Part shown: one piece after another, positions 42,089 through 51,539 of the stretch
How the letters are laid out: each line of letters begins with the position of its first letter
Numbering within the stretch: the first letter of the stretch is position 1
DNA from: Gracilibacillus dipsosauri
GTDB taxonomy: Bacteria > Bacillota > Bacilli > Bacillales > Amphibacillaceae
Direction of reading: 5' to 3'
Assembly (NCBI RefSeq): GCF_003176895.1
Contig: NZ_QGTD01000004.1
Location: 62,001-126,000 of the forward strand
DNA: 64,000 bases
Notes under the pieces: model-generated
What the model was told of the DNA's origin: nothing
The model's input: only the letters and a program-made list of their open reading frames with translations
The model's database searches: none
Program-made: the position numbers and the translations under genes

Positions 42089-43534
42089 CTATTCTTCATC
42101 GATGTCCTTTTTTGTGTTTAATTCCGAAACAATCGTCTCCTGTTTATCAAACAAATTTCCTCCTGCGTATTTTTTTCGATAAGCACTTGGTAGGAAACCG
42201 GTTGATTTTTTGAATACTTTGCTAAAATATTTGACATCGGTATAGCCTACTTTTTCAGCGACTGTGGCAACCTTCTCATTAGTATGCATGAAATAATCCA
42301 TTGCCTGCTTCGTCCGTGCTAATCTTACATATTCATGAAAAGTTTCCCCCATCACTTGCTTAAAACAGACACTAAAATAACTTCTGCTCATATGAACCTT
42401 TTCTGCGACATCTGCTGCCGTTAGATTAGTAGAAAGTTGCTCATGAATGATCGAAACAGCCTCTAATATACTTGCGGTTGTTTCCTTTGAGACGGATGGC
42501 CTATACATTGCACGAAACATACTATCCTGTGCTTCATTAAACCATTCTTCCACCTCTACCCAGTAAGAGAAGTACTCTGGTAATTCTAATGGCTTCATCG
42601 TCAGAAGAGAATATATTTTTCGGCATTCCCCTAATCCGATCATGAGCAATTCATTCAACTTGTGACTTGTAAGTCGTAAATGTTGAAGTCTTGATAGAAT
42701 GCTAGCTAGCACTTCCTCGTGAAACACCCATTGCATTGCTTTAGTATCATGAATTAGTTGCTCTATTTGTCGTTGCTTTTCTTCTTTGTTGTACTCCTGC
42801 ATCCTCACTTTTTCCAACGGTATACATGTAATTGACTGGTCTGATATAGTTTCATAGAAAAGCAAACGATCCTTATGTCGTTGTAGCCATTGCCTTAAAT
42901 CATCTAACTTATACTTTTTTTGTTCATCCAGCTCAATGATTAATAAATAATCCTTCCTATTCATTGAATACAGTCTATCTAGAAACCGTTCATCCTTAGA
43001 CGGAACAAATAAGGCATCTGTTTCAAGATAGAAGAATTCCTTTTGCTTGCATGTATCCTTGATCATATTGACATAGCCTTCTAGATCACTTTCGCTGATC
43101 AGTATCCAGCCATTTCCTATTGATGATTCTGGGGGTATCGTTTTATTTGATTGCTCACTCTGTATACGATTATGAATTCTTTCCAATGTTTCATCCATAC
43201 TATTCGTATCGAGCTCCACCTTCGCAATATAGTCAATCGCACCTAATCGCATCGCTTCTTGAATATATTCAAAATCCTGATGGAGGGACAATACGACAAT
43301 AAAAACAGAGGGATACCATTGCTTTACCTTACGAATTAGTTCAATACCTGACATTATCGGCATCGCTAAATCAGTAATGATTAGATCTACCTTTTGTTCG
43401 CGTAAAAATTCCAATGCCTTCTCCCCATTTTTGCTATCTCCAACAATCTCCATATCAAACTTAGCCCAGTCGAACGCTGTGATCAGACTTTTTCTAACCA
43501 ATTTATCATCTTCTACTAAAAGCACCTTGATCAT
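42089..43534 (-). CDS. Response regulator, receiver plus AraC-type DNA-binding domain (YesN-like)
   Basis: A 481-residue regulator: receiver domain (1-120) with phospho-acceptor Asp55 in 'LIITDLAMPIMSG', a middle region without clear homology, and an AraC double HTH in the last 110 residues ('LTAADVAEKVHMSRSYFSVCFK', 'VATVAEKVGYTDVKYFSKVFK'). It overlaps the kinase gene by 4 bases. Expected to activate the importer operon just downstream. Confidence 0.93.
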   Translation of the reverse strand: MIKVLLVEDDKLVRKSLITAFDWAKFDMEIVGDSKNGEKALEFLREQKVDLIITDLAMPIMSGIELIRKVKQWYPSVFIVVLSLHQDFEYIQEAMRLGAIDYIAKVELDTNSMDETLERIHNRIQSEQSNKTIPPESSIGNGWILISESDLEGYVNMIKDTCKQKEFFYLETDALFVPSKDERFLDRLYSMNRKDYLLIIELDEQKKYKLDDLRQWLQRHKDRLLFYETISDQSITCIPLEKVRMQEYNKEEKQRQIEQLIHDTKAMQWVFHEEVLASILSRLQHLRLTSHKLNELLMIGLGECRKIYSLLTMKPLELPEYFSYWVEVEEWFNEAQDSMFRAMYRPSVSKETTASILEAVSIIHEQLSTNLTAADVAEKVHMSRSYFSVCFKQVMGETFHEYVRLARTKQAMDYFMHTNEKVATVAEKVGYTDVKYFSKVFKKSTGFLPSAYRKKYAGGNLFDKQETIVSELNTKKDIDEE

Positions 43535-45264
43535 GAAAATTCCTCCCCTATTGGTATAGTCAGCACAACATCTGTCCCATTGTTAGTACTACTGAAAATA
43601 TCGATACTTGCACGCCCTTCATATGTCCGGTCCAATATTTGTTTAACATAATGTAGTCCAATACCCATTCCCTTTTCTTTCTGCTGGTCCTTCTGCCAAA
43701 TCCTTTGAATATCCTCCTCACTCATTCCTCGACCATTATCACTCACCTTTATCATCATATTATGAGGGTCATTCGTTATGGCAATTCGAATAGAACCATC
43801 ATCCTCTAACCCATGATAGATAGAATTTTCGACAATTGGCTGTAGGATAAATCTAGGAACGGATGATTCTAGCAAGCTATCAGCTATGAATAGCTCTATT
43901 TTATAATCAAAATCATATCTAATTTGTTGGAGCTCTAGGTATTGCTTCACTGAATCAATCTCTTGATTTAAGGTGGAGGAGTTCCCTAGCTTCCCCATGT
44001 TATAATAAAGTAATTTATTTAATGCTGTTAATAAATGGGTCACCTCTTCTTTGTTACCGGCTACAGCCAACCATCTTGCTGTGTCTAATGTGTTCATGAG
44101 AAAATGTGGATTTATTTGATGCAATAGCTTCTCGACTTCTAAATCAGCACGGTTTCTTTCCTTTTGTTCAATCGCTTGGATCAAATTCGTTATTTGTTTT
44201 TTCATTTTACGAAAATGACTGAGCAAATCGACAAATTCGGGGATTTTTGTGCTAACTACTTCTGAGGCAAAATTATGGTTACTCATCAGCTTGATCTCAC
44301 TGTTTAGTTGATGAAGTGGTCGGTAAAAAGTCTTCCATAGCAACAACCCAACAATTAAGCTAACCAATACGAATAGAATAGCCATATAGAGCATTAGGAT
44401 CATCCACTCGTTAATCTCCTGTTTATACTGAGCAATAGAAATAAGGGATACCACACTCCAGCCACGATCGGTTGTTTGTTTGAACCAATAATAGCCGTTT
44501 CGTGTCCCATCCTCGTCCAAATGCTCTTCACGGAAAAATGGTGTTTGTAGTGGAAATTCCTCTTGCTCCTCACTGTAAATGACTTCATTTTGCTTGTTGA
44601 GAAGTAAATAGCTTGTATGATTGAGGACATTGTCTTTTTCTACTATATTTCTCGTTAAATCTAAATTTGACTCCATATATAAATAAACATGATTTTCATA
44701 ATCCATATCTAACTGCCTTACTGTCGATAATACATACTTGTCATTGTATCTTTCCATGCTTACATGTGGACCGAAATTATCAATTTTATATCCTTTAATA
44801 AATAAAGGTTGATTGCGCAAATGAAATTCATCCTTGACCCCGTGACTATTAAATAAGTACTTGTTCTCTTTCTCTACATAAATAAGGGAAAGTCCAATAT
44901 TTGGATTACTAAAGGTGATCAAATTCAATTCATTTTTAATATCTTCATAGAGTCTTGTTTTCTCAAGAGAATCCTCCATTTTGAGGTAGGTTTTTAATCG
45001 AAATTGGATATTTTCAGAGAAATCAATCTGTTGCGATACATAGTTCATATCATTGATCGTATTTTCGATAGTAAGACTAATTTGGTGTAAGTTACTGTTG
45101 AAGTTTGTATGAAGTTTATTCGTTAAAATGGTTGACATCGTGTGATAAGAAAATAGCACTGTAAACATTAAGGGTATAAATGTACTAATGGCAAATAGAA
45201 TGGCAATTCTACTTTTCAAGCTTAAGGATTGTAAATCATTGCGTAATTTGTTTAATCTCTTCAT
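43531..45264 (-). CDS. Sensor histidine kinase (YesM-like)
   Basis: A 577-residue membrane kinase: TM1 about 20-42, extracellular dCache-like sensor (45-285), TM2 288-310, HAMP (311-365), His_kinase domain with His387 in 'HQINPHFLMNTLD', and a HATPase_c domain ('IVENSIYHG', 'DNGRGMSEEDI'). It probably senses extracellular sugar, perhaps via the binding protein, and phosphorylates the YesN-like regulator. Confidence 0.93.
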   Translation of the reverse strand: MKRLNKLRNDLQSLSLKSRIAILFAISTFIPLMFTVLFSYHTMSTILTNKLHTNFNSNLHQISLTIENTINDMNYVSQQIDFSENIQFRLKTYLKMEDSLEKTRLYEDIKNELNLITFSNPNIGLSLIYVEKENKYLFNSHGVKDEFHLRNQPLFIKGYKIDNFGPHVSMERYNDKYVLSTVRQLDMDYENHVYLYMESNLDLTRNIVEKDNVLNHTSYLLLNKQNEVIYSEEQEEFPLQTPFFREEHLDEDGTRNGYYWFKQTTDRGWSVVSLISIAQYKQEINEWMILMLYMAILFVLVSLIVGLLLWKTFYRPLHQLNSEIKLMSNHNFASEVVSTKIPEFVDLLSHFRKMKKQITNLIQAIEQKERNRADLEVEKLLHQINPHFLMNTLDTARWLAVAGNKEEVTHLLTALNKLLYYNMGKLGNSSTLNQEIDSVKQYLELQQIRYDFDYKIELFIADSLLESSVPRFILQPIVENSIYHGLEDDGSIRIAITNDPHNMMIKVSDNGRGMSEEDIQRIWQKDQQKEKGMGIGLHYVKQILDRTYEGRASIDIFSSTNNGTDVVLTIPIGEEFS

Positions 45265-45279
45265 TTATTCCACCTCTTA

Positions 45280-45293
45280 GGAAAGCGTTTTCA
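45280..45293 (-). promoter_or_regulatory. cre-like site before the YesM-like gene
   Basis: The minus strand reads TGAAAACGCTTTCC, 13 of 14 cre positions, 16 bases before the kinase start codon. Bound CcpA would block expression of the two-component genes. Confidence 0.55.
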
Positions 45294-45497
45294 TTAAAGA
45301 AGACACCAAGCTGTGGGGTTTCTTCTTCCCCACTAGTAACTGTGATAAAAAAAGCTATTGTTACTTTAGCACGGAACATGGTTCTTTTCAATATAGAAAA
45401 AGTGCGGGCTAGCCCTCTGAATTTTTGTTTCGTGGATGAATCTTAACGTGGTGGTTGGCTTATCCTTTTATCTTGGCCTTCTCCCTCCATAATTAAG

Positions 45498-45529
45498 AAT
45501 CCCAGAAGTAGATAGTTACCTCTGGGATT
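45498..45529 (-). terminator. Terminator of serC
   Basis: AATCCCAGA (45498-45506) and TCTGGGATT (45521-45529) form a 9-bp stem; the minus strand continues with CTTAATTATGG. It lies 10 bases after the serC stop. Confidence 0.7.
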
Positions 45530-45538
45530 ACTGGTTCA

Positions 45539-46618
45539 TCATTTATTTTCTGCTTCGAATTTTTTCATAAATGCAACGAATGCTTCTACACCTTCCACTG
45601 GCATTGCGTTATAGATACTTGCACGCATTCCACCAACAGAGCGGTGACCCTTTAATGTTTCTAGTCCTTCTGCTTGTGCCTCTTTGATAAACTTAGCATC
45701 TAAATCGTGATTCGGAATAACAAAAGGAATGTTCATAATAGAACGACTATCCTCTGCTACTGGAGATTGATAAAAATCGGATTGACTAATATAGTCATAG
45801 AGTATAGCTGCCTTTTTCTCATTTCGCTCTTGCATTGCTTTCAGTCCACCAAGCTCCTTCACCCATTCGAAAACTAGCTTTGCCATATAAATAGCAAATG
45901 TTGGTGGTGTATTATATAAAGAACCACTTTCACTATGTGTTTTATAGTCTAGCATTGTTGGGCAAATGTCCTTCGCATTTCCTATTAGATCTTCTCGGAT
46001 TATAACCACCGTTAATCCCGCTGGACCAATATTTTTTTGTGCCCCAGCGTAAATTATACCAAATTGCGATACATCGATTTCTTCTGATAATATATTTGAA
46101 GACATATCCGCAACGAGTGGGACTTTTCCTGTATCAGGAATCTCTCGGAAGGCTGTTCCTTCAATCGTATTATTCGTTGTAATGTGAACATAATCCGCAT
46201 CTGGGTCTAATGTTGTTGGATCTATATTTGGAATATAGGTAAAGTTATCATCTTCAGAAGAAGCAATGACATTCACTTTACCGTATTTTTCTGCTTCCTT
46301 CATCGCCTTTTTGGACCAGGATCCTGTATGCACGAAATCCGCTTTGCCATTTTTCATCAGGTTAAGTGGCACCATGGCGAATTGCTGTGACGCACCACCT
46401 TGAATAAATAATACTTTATAATGGCTTGGAATATTCAATAATTCACGTAGTAGTGCTTCTGCCTCTGTTATGATTTCTGTGAACAAACCAGAACGATGGC
46501 TAAGCTCCATCACAGACATACCTGAATCGTTATAGCTTGGTAATTCCGCTTGTGCCTTTTCTAATACTTCTAATGGTAGCATTGATGGACCAGCAGAGAA
46601 GTTATATACTCTTTTCAT
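45539..46618 (-). CDS. serC: Phosphoserine aminotransferase
   Basis: A 359-residue PLP-dependent class-V aminotransferase converting 3-phosphohydroxypyruvate and glutamate to phosphoserine. '[18 protein letters not shown]', '[15 protein letters not shown]' (phosphate cup) and '[14 protein letters not shown]' with the PLP-binding Lys are diagnostic. It stands alone, without serA, behind a ZTP (pfl) riboswitch and terminator, tying serine synthesis to one-carbon status. Confidence 0.95.
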   Translation of the reverse strand: MKRVYNFSAGPSMLPLEVLEKAQAELPSYNDSGMSVMELSHRSGLFTEIITEAEALLRELLNIPSHYKVLFIQGGASQQFAMVPLNLMKNGKADFVHTGSWSKKAMKEAEKYGKVNVIASSEDDNFTYIPNIDPTTLDPDADYVHITTNNTIEGTAFREIPDTGKVPLVADMSSNILSEEIDVSQFGIIYAGAQKNIGPAGLTVVIIREDLIGNAKDICPTMLDYKTHSESGSLYNTPPTFAIYMAKLVFEWVKELGGLKAMQERNEKKAAILYDYISQSDFYQSPVAEDSRSIMNIPFVIPNHDLDAKFIKEAQAEGLETLKGHRSVGGMRASIYNAMPVEGVEAFVAFMKKFEAENK

Positions 46619-46655
46619 CTAACCACACTCCTTGAAATGATTATAAATAGAAAGA

Positions 46656-46676
46656 GGTAAGGAATAACTCCTTACC
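46656..46676 (-). terminator. Riboswitch-controlled terminator before serC
   Basis: GGTAAGGA (46656-46663) and TCCTTACC (46669-46676) form an 8-bp stem with a 5-base loop directly after the riboswitch's conserved 3' segment; TCTTTCTATTT follows on the minus strand. It is the likely expression platform. Confidence 0.75.
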
Positions 46677-46752
46677 CTTGCCCAGGCGAGCGGCTATCGA
46701 TACTATGTGCTCCCTTACGGTTTTCCGCATCTCGCCAGTTACACATAGCCTT
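46677..46752 (-). ncRNA. ZTP/ZMP (pfl-type) riboswitch upstream of serC
   Basis: The minus strand has the conserved pfl pattern: stem CTATGTG (46742-46748) with CACATAG (46703-46709), 'AACTGGCGAG', an inner GCGG-AAAA-CCGT hairpin, 'GGGAGCAC', and the 3' block 'CTCGCCTGGGCA'. GGCGAG and CTCGCC (46731-46736 and 46685-46690) can form the pseudoknot. The class binds ZMP/ZTP, which build up when 10-formyl-tetrahydrofolate runs short, and turns on one-carbon genes. Identification rests on remembered consensus, not a model search. Confidence 0.82.
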
Positions 46753-46917
46753 CATACTTTGTGATAATTTTAACAATATTTTGATAACTTTTCAATCCTA
46801 AATTCGCAAAGTTTGTTAACAATTTCGAGATATTTTGACGAAATATTGACTCGTTTCATGTAAATACATTCCTTCCACCCATCAAACTATGATAAAATTT
46901 ATGAGGACATTTTTATC

Positions 46918-47631
46918 ATGAGGATGACGCAAATGGATACCATTATTTTCGATGTAGATGATACATTATATGATCAATTACTACCATTTAAGAATACAGT
47001 AAAACAACAATTCCAGCAGGATTTCATTGATGCAGAGTTGGAGGCTCTTTATATCACTAGTAGAAAATATAGTGATGAAGTCTTTGAAAAACACATGAAT
47101 GGGGAAATCACTGCTTTAGAGCTCCAAACCTATCGTATAACAAAGGCATGTGAAGAGTTTGGATTAGCTATAAGCTATCAAGACGCTGTCAGTTTTCAAC
47201 AAAAATACTTGCAAGAGCAAAAACAAATTACTTTATTTGAGGAATTAAAACAATTATTAGATCACCTTCTTTCACAAAAAAAACAGCTAGCGATTCTCAC
47301 AAACGGAGAAGAAGCCCATCAAATGATGAAGGTAAAACAGCTAGGCTTATCTCATTGGATTCCAGCAACCCATATTTTTGTCTCAGGTGCAATTGGTCAT
47401 TCAAAGCCTAGTAGGGAAGTCTTTCGATATATGGAAGACCAATTAAAGCTCAATAAAGAAAAAACAGTGTATATTGGGGATTCCTATGAAAATGATATTG
47501 TCGGGGCGAAGCAAATGGGATGGCAGGCAATTTGGATGAACCACCGAAAGCGGACGATCGATCTTCCTAAGTGGCAGCCTAATTACACGGCTTATCATCC
47601 AAAAGAATTAGTATCATGGTTTCTTAAGTGA
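46918..47631 (+). CDS. HAD-superfamily hydrolase (YjjG-like phosphatase)
   Basis: A 233- to 237-residue HAD phosphatase: motif I 'IIFDVDDTLYD' (nucleophile Asp), motif II 'LAILTNGEE', motif III Lys in 'GHSKPSREVF' and motif IV 'VYIGDSYENDIVGAKQMG'. Likely a nucleotide or sugar-phosphate phosphatase; substrate unknown. The start is uncertain among ATGs at 46918, 46924 and 46933. An MFS exporter follows 33 bases later. Confidence 0.88.
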   Translation: MRMTQMDTIIFDVDDTLYDQLLPFKNTVKQQFQQDFIDAELEALYITSRKYSDEVFEKHMNGEITALELQTYRITKACEEFGLAISYQDAVSFQQKYLQEQKQITLFEELKQLLDHLLSQKKQLAILTNGEEAHQMMKVKQLGLSHWIPATHIFVSGAIGHSKPSREVFRYMEDQLKLNKEKTVYIGDSYENDIVGAKQMGWQAIWMNHRKRTIDLPKWQPNYTAYHPKELVSWFLK

Positions 47632-47664
47632 GAGGTATATTCTATTCAGTTGGAGTGAACATCT

Positions 47665-48834
47665 GTGAAATCTAAAAAAGTTTTAGCGATATTATTTGCT
47701 GTAATGTTTCTAGTTATGGTCGGATTTGGGATTATTATTCCGGTTCTACCTTTTTATGCAGAGGAGTTAGGGGCATCTCCGCTGGAATTAGGCTTATTGA
47801 TGTCTGTTTATTCTTTAATGCAATTTCTATTCTCACCAATGTGGGGGAGAATCTCTGATCGCATAGGGAGAAAGCCTGTTTTATTATTAGGGATCTCAGG
47901 TCTTGCTTTATCCTTTTTTCTAATGGCCTTTGCTTCCCATTTATGGATGCTATTTGCTGCTAGAATTATTGGTGGATTTCTTTCGGCTGCGAATATGCCT
48001 ACTGTCATGGCATATGTGGCAGATATCACAACAGAAGAGAACCGCAGTAAAGGGATGGGGATTATCGGGGCCTCTGTTGGATTAGGGTTTATTTTTGGAC
48101 CAGCGATTGGTGGTATTTTTTCAGAAAATAATCTTTCGACCCCATTTTTGTTAGCGGGAGGCTCTTCCCTTATTACCTTAATACTCGTTATGCTTGTGTT
48201 GAAGGAGTCACTGGATAAAGATCAAGCAGTCGAGCAACAAAGAAATCGACCTTCCTTCTTAAAGGCAATCAAGGATCCAACAGCACCGTTATTTATACTA
48301 CAATGGTTTGTGTCGATTTCTCTTGCTGGTCTTGAGGCTACTTTTGCCTATTTTGCCGATGACAAAGCAGGATTAGGAACAACGGAGCTTGGCTATATTT
48401 TTATGATCATGGGCTTAGCTGGAGCCGTTGTACAAGGCGGACTTGTCGGTAAAATGACGAAAAAATTCGGGGAAGGCAATGTTATTCAAATCGGTATTAT
48501 CGTTTCCACCATTGGCTTTGCGACAATTCTGTTAGTGAACAGCTTCTTAACGGCTGCTATCTTTTTAACGATTTTCGGAATTGGAAATGGCTTGATTCGC
48601 CCTGCCGTTTCTTCCTTACTAACGAAAAAGGCAAAATCAGGCTATGGCCAGGTAACAGGTATGCTGTCTTCCTTTGATTCATTAGGTCGAATTATCGGGC
48701 CCTCCCTGGGCGGAATGCTATACGGACTAGCTATTTATTTGCCTTATGTTTCTGGAATTATCCTATCGATATTAGCATTAGGTATTTACTACTATTATGT
48801 GAAGCTTCAAAAGAAAACTGTCTATTCTGAATAA
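47665..48834 (+). CDS. MFS multidrug or tetracycline-type efflux transporter
   Basis: A 389-residue major facilitator with twelve predicted helices. 'GIIIPVLPFYAEELG' and the loop 2-3 motif A 'GRISDRIGRKPVLL' and motif C region 'GASVGLGFIFGPAIGG' mark a 12-TM drug:H+ antiporter like NorA/Blt. Start is GTG with TGGAG 9 bases upstream. Substrate unknown. Probably co-transcribed with the HAD gene. Confidence 0.9.
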   Translation: MKSKKVLAILFAVMFLVMVGFGIIIPVLPFYAEELGASPLELGLLMSVYSLMQFLFSPMWGRISDRIGRKPVLLLGISGLALSFFLMAFASHLWMLFAARIIGGFLSAANMPTVMAYVADITTEENRSKGMGIIGASVGLGFIFGPAIGGIFSENNLSTPFLLAGGSSLITLILVMLVLKESLDKDQAVEQQRNRPSFLKAIKDPTAPLFILQWFVSISLAGLEATFAYFADDKAGLGTTELGYIFMIMGLAGAVVQGGLVGKMTKKFGEGNVIQIGIIVSTIGFATILLVNSFLTAAIFLTIFGIGNGLIRPAVSSLLTKKAKSGYGQVTGMLSSFDSLGRIIGPSLGGMLYGLAIYLPYVSGIILSILALGIYYYYVKLQKKTVYSE

Positions 48835-48864
48835 AATTTCTATCGACGGAAGGGTTAATTTATG

Positions 48865-49575
48865 CTATTCACCAAAAATCCGAAGTCGATAGCAATTTTT
48901 TGCCGTTTCTCCGAGCTGGTCGACAAGATTATAATTGGCATATGCGCCTACGACCGCCCCAATACCTGGAATCATCTGAAATAATTTTACTAAATCAATA
49001 TAATCACGATATTCCTGTTGGAAAACGCGCCAATCCACATCGACTAGCTTCTCCTTTTCTTCCTCCCAATGTTTGATAAAATAATATACCTCTCTTTTAC
49101 GATCATCGTTTGCAAAGGCAAGTTGAAAAATGTGTAGCAAAAATAATCGCTCTTCATAATTTTTGGTATCATATCCATAGATAGAGGCTAATTCAAACAA
49201 AAGCTTCATTTTAATCGATAGCAGTAAGGGGAAATCAGCAAGTCCTAGAAGGATACCTCCTGCACCAGTACCCGCTCCTTCAATTGCTGCTGTTTTTCGA
49301 TAAGAAGTGATTTTTTCTTCGACTAATTTTTCCTTTTCTTCCAATGAGTATAAGCTGCTAGGCTTTTTTGAAGTGGTAAAGTCAGATCCAACAAGGGTTG
49401 CCTTCACCATATGTTTGATAGCTTCTGTTATGACGGTGTGGGCTTTCTCTGGTATATAACTATTTATCTTGTTCTGAGCCTTTTTAGAAAGCCTCTGGAC
49501 CATACTTTTGTTTCTAAGTAATTTTAGCTCCCATTCCATCATTTCTTGATATACTTTTTCTTCATAGTCATTCAT
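48865..49575 (-). CDS. EcsC family protein
   Basis: A 236-residue protein of the EcsC family: acidic N-terminus, then glycine-rich hydrophobic 'AAIEGAGTGAGGILLGLADFPLLLSIKMKL' type segments (split here by family convention around residue 110) and 'IPGIGAVVGAYANYNLVDQLG' near the C-terminus. EcsC-like proteins are associated with the Ecs ABC system in bacilli but are of unknown function. It stands alone and is convergent with the MFS gene. Confidence 0.85.
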   Translation of the reverse strand: MNDYEEKVYQEMMEWELKLLRNKSMVQRLSKKAQNKINSYIPEKAHTVITEAIKHMVKATLVGSDFTTSKKPSSLYSLEEKEKLVEEKITSYRKTAAIEGAGTGAGGILLGLADFPLLLSIKMKLLFELASIYGYDTKNYEERLFLLHIFQLAFANDDRKREVYYFIKHWEEEKEKLVDVDWRVFQQEYRDYIDLVKLFQMIPGIGAVVGAYANYNLVDQLGETAKNCYRLRIFGE

Positions 49576-49700
49576 GAATCAATCGCTCCATTCTTTGTTT
49601 ACTTCTTATACGAAGGAAATTGAAAAAGGTTTCCTAATTATGCATGGATCCTAAGGAGGTGGAAAAAATAGCAATACACAATTATTTGAGGTGAAAACAG

Positions 49701-50384
49701 ATGGAGGATTTACTGAAAGACCTATTACTCGTTGGATGGAGAGTCCTAACCATTTTGCCTTTATTACTCGTGATCACACTATTCATGGGTAAACGAGCAG
49801 TAGGGGAATTACCCGTTTTCGATTTCTTAGTTATTATAACCTTAGCATCGGTAGTTGGAGCAGATATCGCCGACCCCAATATTAACCATCTACCAACTAT
49901 TTTTGCAATTATCGTAATCGCCCTATTGCAAAAAACGGTTGCCCATCTAAAAATAGCAAGTCAAAAGGTAGATCAGGCAGTAACATTTGAAGCAACGATT
50001 GTCATCCAGGATGGAATATTTTTAAATCAAAACTTAAAGAAAATAGGGTACACGGTTTCTAACATATTGGAAATGCTACGAAATAATGAAATATTCGACA
50101 TAAGAGAAGTGGAGACAGCCATAATTGAAGCAAACGGTGAATTGAGTGTCTTAAAGGCAAAGTCTTCCCCATTACCTATTTCCTTTCCTGTTGTATTGGA
50201 AGGAAAAATCATGGAGGATGTTCTTCCTGCACTACATGTGGATAAGGAATGGTTAATAAAGAAATTGCATGAGTCTAATATTGAACAGCTAGAGGATGTA
50301 TTCTTTGCTTCGATTAACCGCCAGAAGGATTTACATATTTCAAAATTCAATCAAGACCCCTTATTTGTACCACCAATTAAATAA
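49701..50384 (+). CDS. DUF421 membrane protein (YetF-like)
   Basis: A 227-residue protein with about three N-terminal helices, the family motif 'FMGKRAVGELPVFDFLVIITL' region, and a cytoplasmic domain ('DGIFLNQNLKKIGYTVSNIL') typical of YetF/YdfS/YkjA. Spore-forming bacilli use such 2Duf-type proteins to stabilise spore membranes; whether this one does so is inferred. A terminator follows. Confidence 0.88.
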   Translation: MEDLLKDLLLVGWRVLTILPLLLVITLFMGKRAVGELPVFDFLVIITLASVVGADIADPNINHLPTIFAIIVIALLQKTVAHLKIASQKVDQAVTFEATIVIQDGIFLNQNLKKIGYTVSNILEMLRNNEIFDIREVETAIIEANGELSVLKAKSSPLPISFPVVLEGKIMEDVLPALHVDKEWLIKKLHESNIEQLEDVFFASINRQKDLHISKFNQDPLFVPPIK

Positions 50385-50389
50385 GGGGG

Positions 50390-50421
50390 TCCCTTCACCC
50401 CATTGATGGAGAATGAAGGGA
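50390..50421. terminator. Bidirectional terminator after the DUF421 gene
   Basis: TCCCTTCA (50390-50397) and TGAAGGGA (50414-50421) form an 8-bp stem between the convergent DUF421 and dehydrogenase genes. Confidence 0.7.
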
Positions 50422-50422
50422 T

Positions 50423-51376
50423 CTAATATCCTCTACTGTAATTTACAAGGTTGGTCGTCGGCTTACCTGTTTGGAGATAGGCCTTGAAATTAGGCAGAAA
50501 AATATCCCTGATCACACGTTCCGTATAATATTCTGTTGAACCTGCTGTATGTGGTGTAATAATCACATTTTCCATTTCCCAAAGTGGACTATCGACAGCT
50601 AATGGTTCTTCGACAAAAACATCCAGGCCTGCTCCTGCTATTTCGTTTTTTTCTAATGCTTGTATTAAATCAGCTTCTTTTATAATCGGCCCTCGACCAA
50701 TATTAACAAGGAATGCGTTCTCTTTCATTAGTTTGAATTCCTTAGTGGTAAACATATCCTTCGTTTGTTCTGTTAAGGGAAGGGTGATCACCACATAGTC
50801 ACACTGTGGTAATAATTTATCCAACTCCTTTGGTTTATACATTTGATCAACATATTCTGCTGACCTTCCAGAATAACGCATTCCTAGTACCTTCATTCCG
50901 AATGCCTTCGCTATTCTTGCCGTCTCTAATCCAATCGCACCAATACCAAGAATTCCTATTGTTTTTTCATGAATCTCTTTTCTTAAATTCGCATGCTCCC
51001 ATTTCTTCAGCTGCTGTTGACGGACATAGGTATCTATTCTTCGAGTAAAGCCTAATAACATGGCAAAAATCGTCTCAGAAATAGGATAGGCATGGACACC
51101 ATTCGCACTCGTTAGATGGATTCCCTTTGCTTTTAATTGTTCTAACGGAAGACGGTTGACACCTGCACTCCATGTTTGCACCCACCTTAACCTATTACTC
51201 TCTGATAAAATATCTCTTACTCCTTTTTTCCAATTCAACATAATCTCTGCTTGTAATAACTCTTCTGCTGACAAATCAGCACCAGCTATGACATTCCAAT
51301 CTTGGGCATGATTCTGTATCCATTCTAGCTCCTTCTCCTTCAAATCGAGGTTTACTGCAATCGTTCGAATCGTCAT
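50423..51376 (-). CDS. D-2-hydroxyacid dehydrogenase
   Basis: A 317-residue NAD(P)-dependent dehydrogenase: Rossmann 'GILGIGAIGLETARIAKAFG', catalytic Arg in 'VNIGRGPIIKEADL', Glu in 'VFVEEPLAVDSPLW' and His in 'ITPHTAG'. This is the GhrA-like subgroup acting on glyoxylate, hydroxypyruvate or similar acids; the natural substrate is not determined. It stands alone. Confidence 0.9.
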   Translation of the reverse strand: MTIRTIAVNLDLKEKELEWIQNHAQDWNVIAGADLSAEELLQAEIMLNWKKGVRDILSESNRLRWVQTWSAGVNRLPLEQLKAKGIHLTSANGVHAYPISETIFAMLLGFTRRIDTYVRQQQLKKWEHANLRKEIHEKTIGILGIGAIGLETARIAKAFGMKVLGMRYSGRSAEYVDQMYKPKELDKLLPQCDYVVITLPLTEQTKDMFTTKEFKLMKENAFLVNIGRGPIIKEADLIQALEKNEIAGAGLDVFVEEPLAVDSPLWEMENVIITPHTAGSTEYYTERVIRDIFLPNFKAYLQTGKPTTNLVNYSRGY

Positions 51377-51539
51377 AGATCCTCCTATTTTTAGTTAGTC
51401 ATTTGAATATTCTTCCCACCTTATATTATAGATGATTATTAAAATAGATTCATTTTTCATGATGAAAAATCAAGGGGATAGAAGTATAAAAAGAGGGTAT
51501 AGATAATAGACTTTAATTTTTTTGAAGGAGCAAGCAGCG

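Noticed and set aside
45309-45333. GTGGGG/CCCCAC hairpin upstream of the YesM-like gene, similar to part of the 15.5-kb element
   Set aside because: Only the 6-bp stem and a following GGTGT are alike; too short to call a repeat family without a search.
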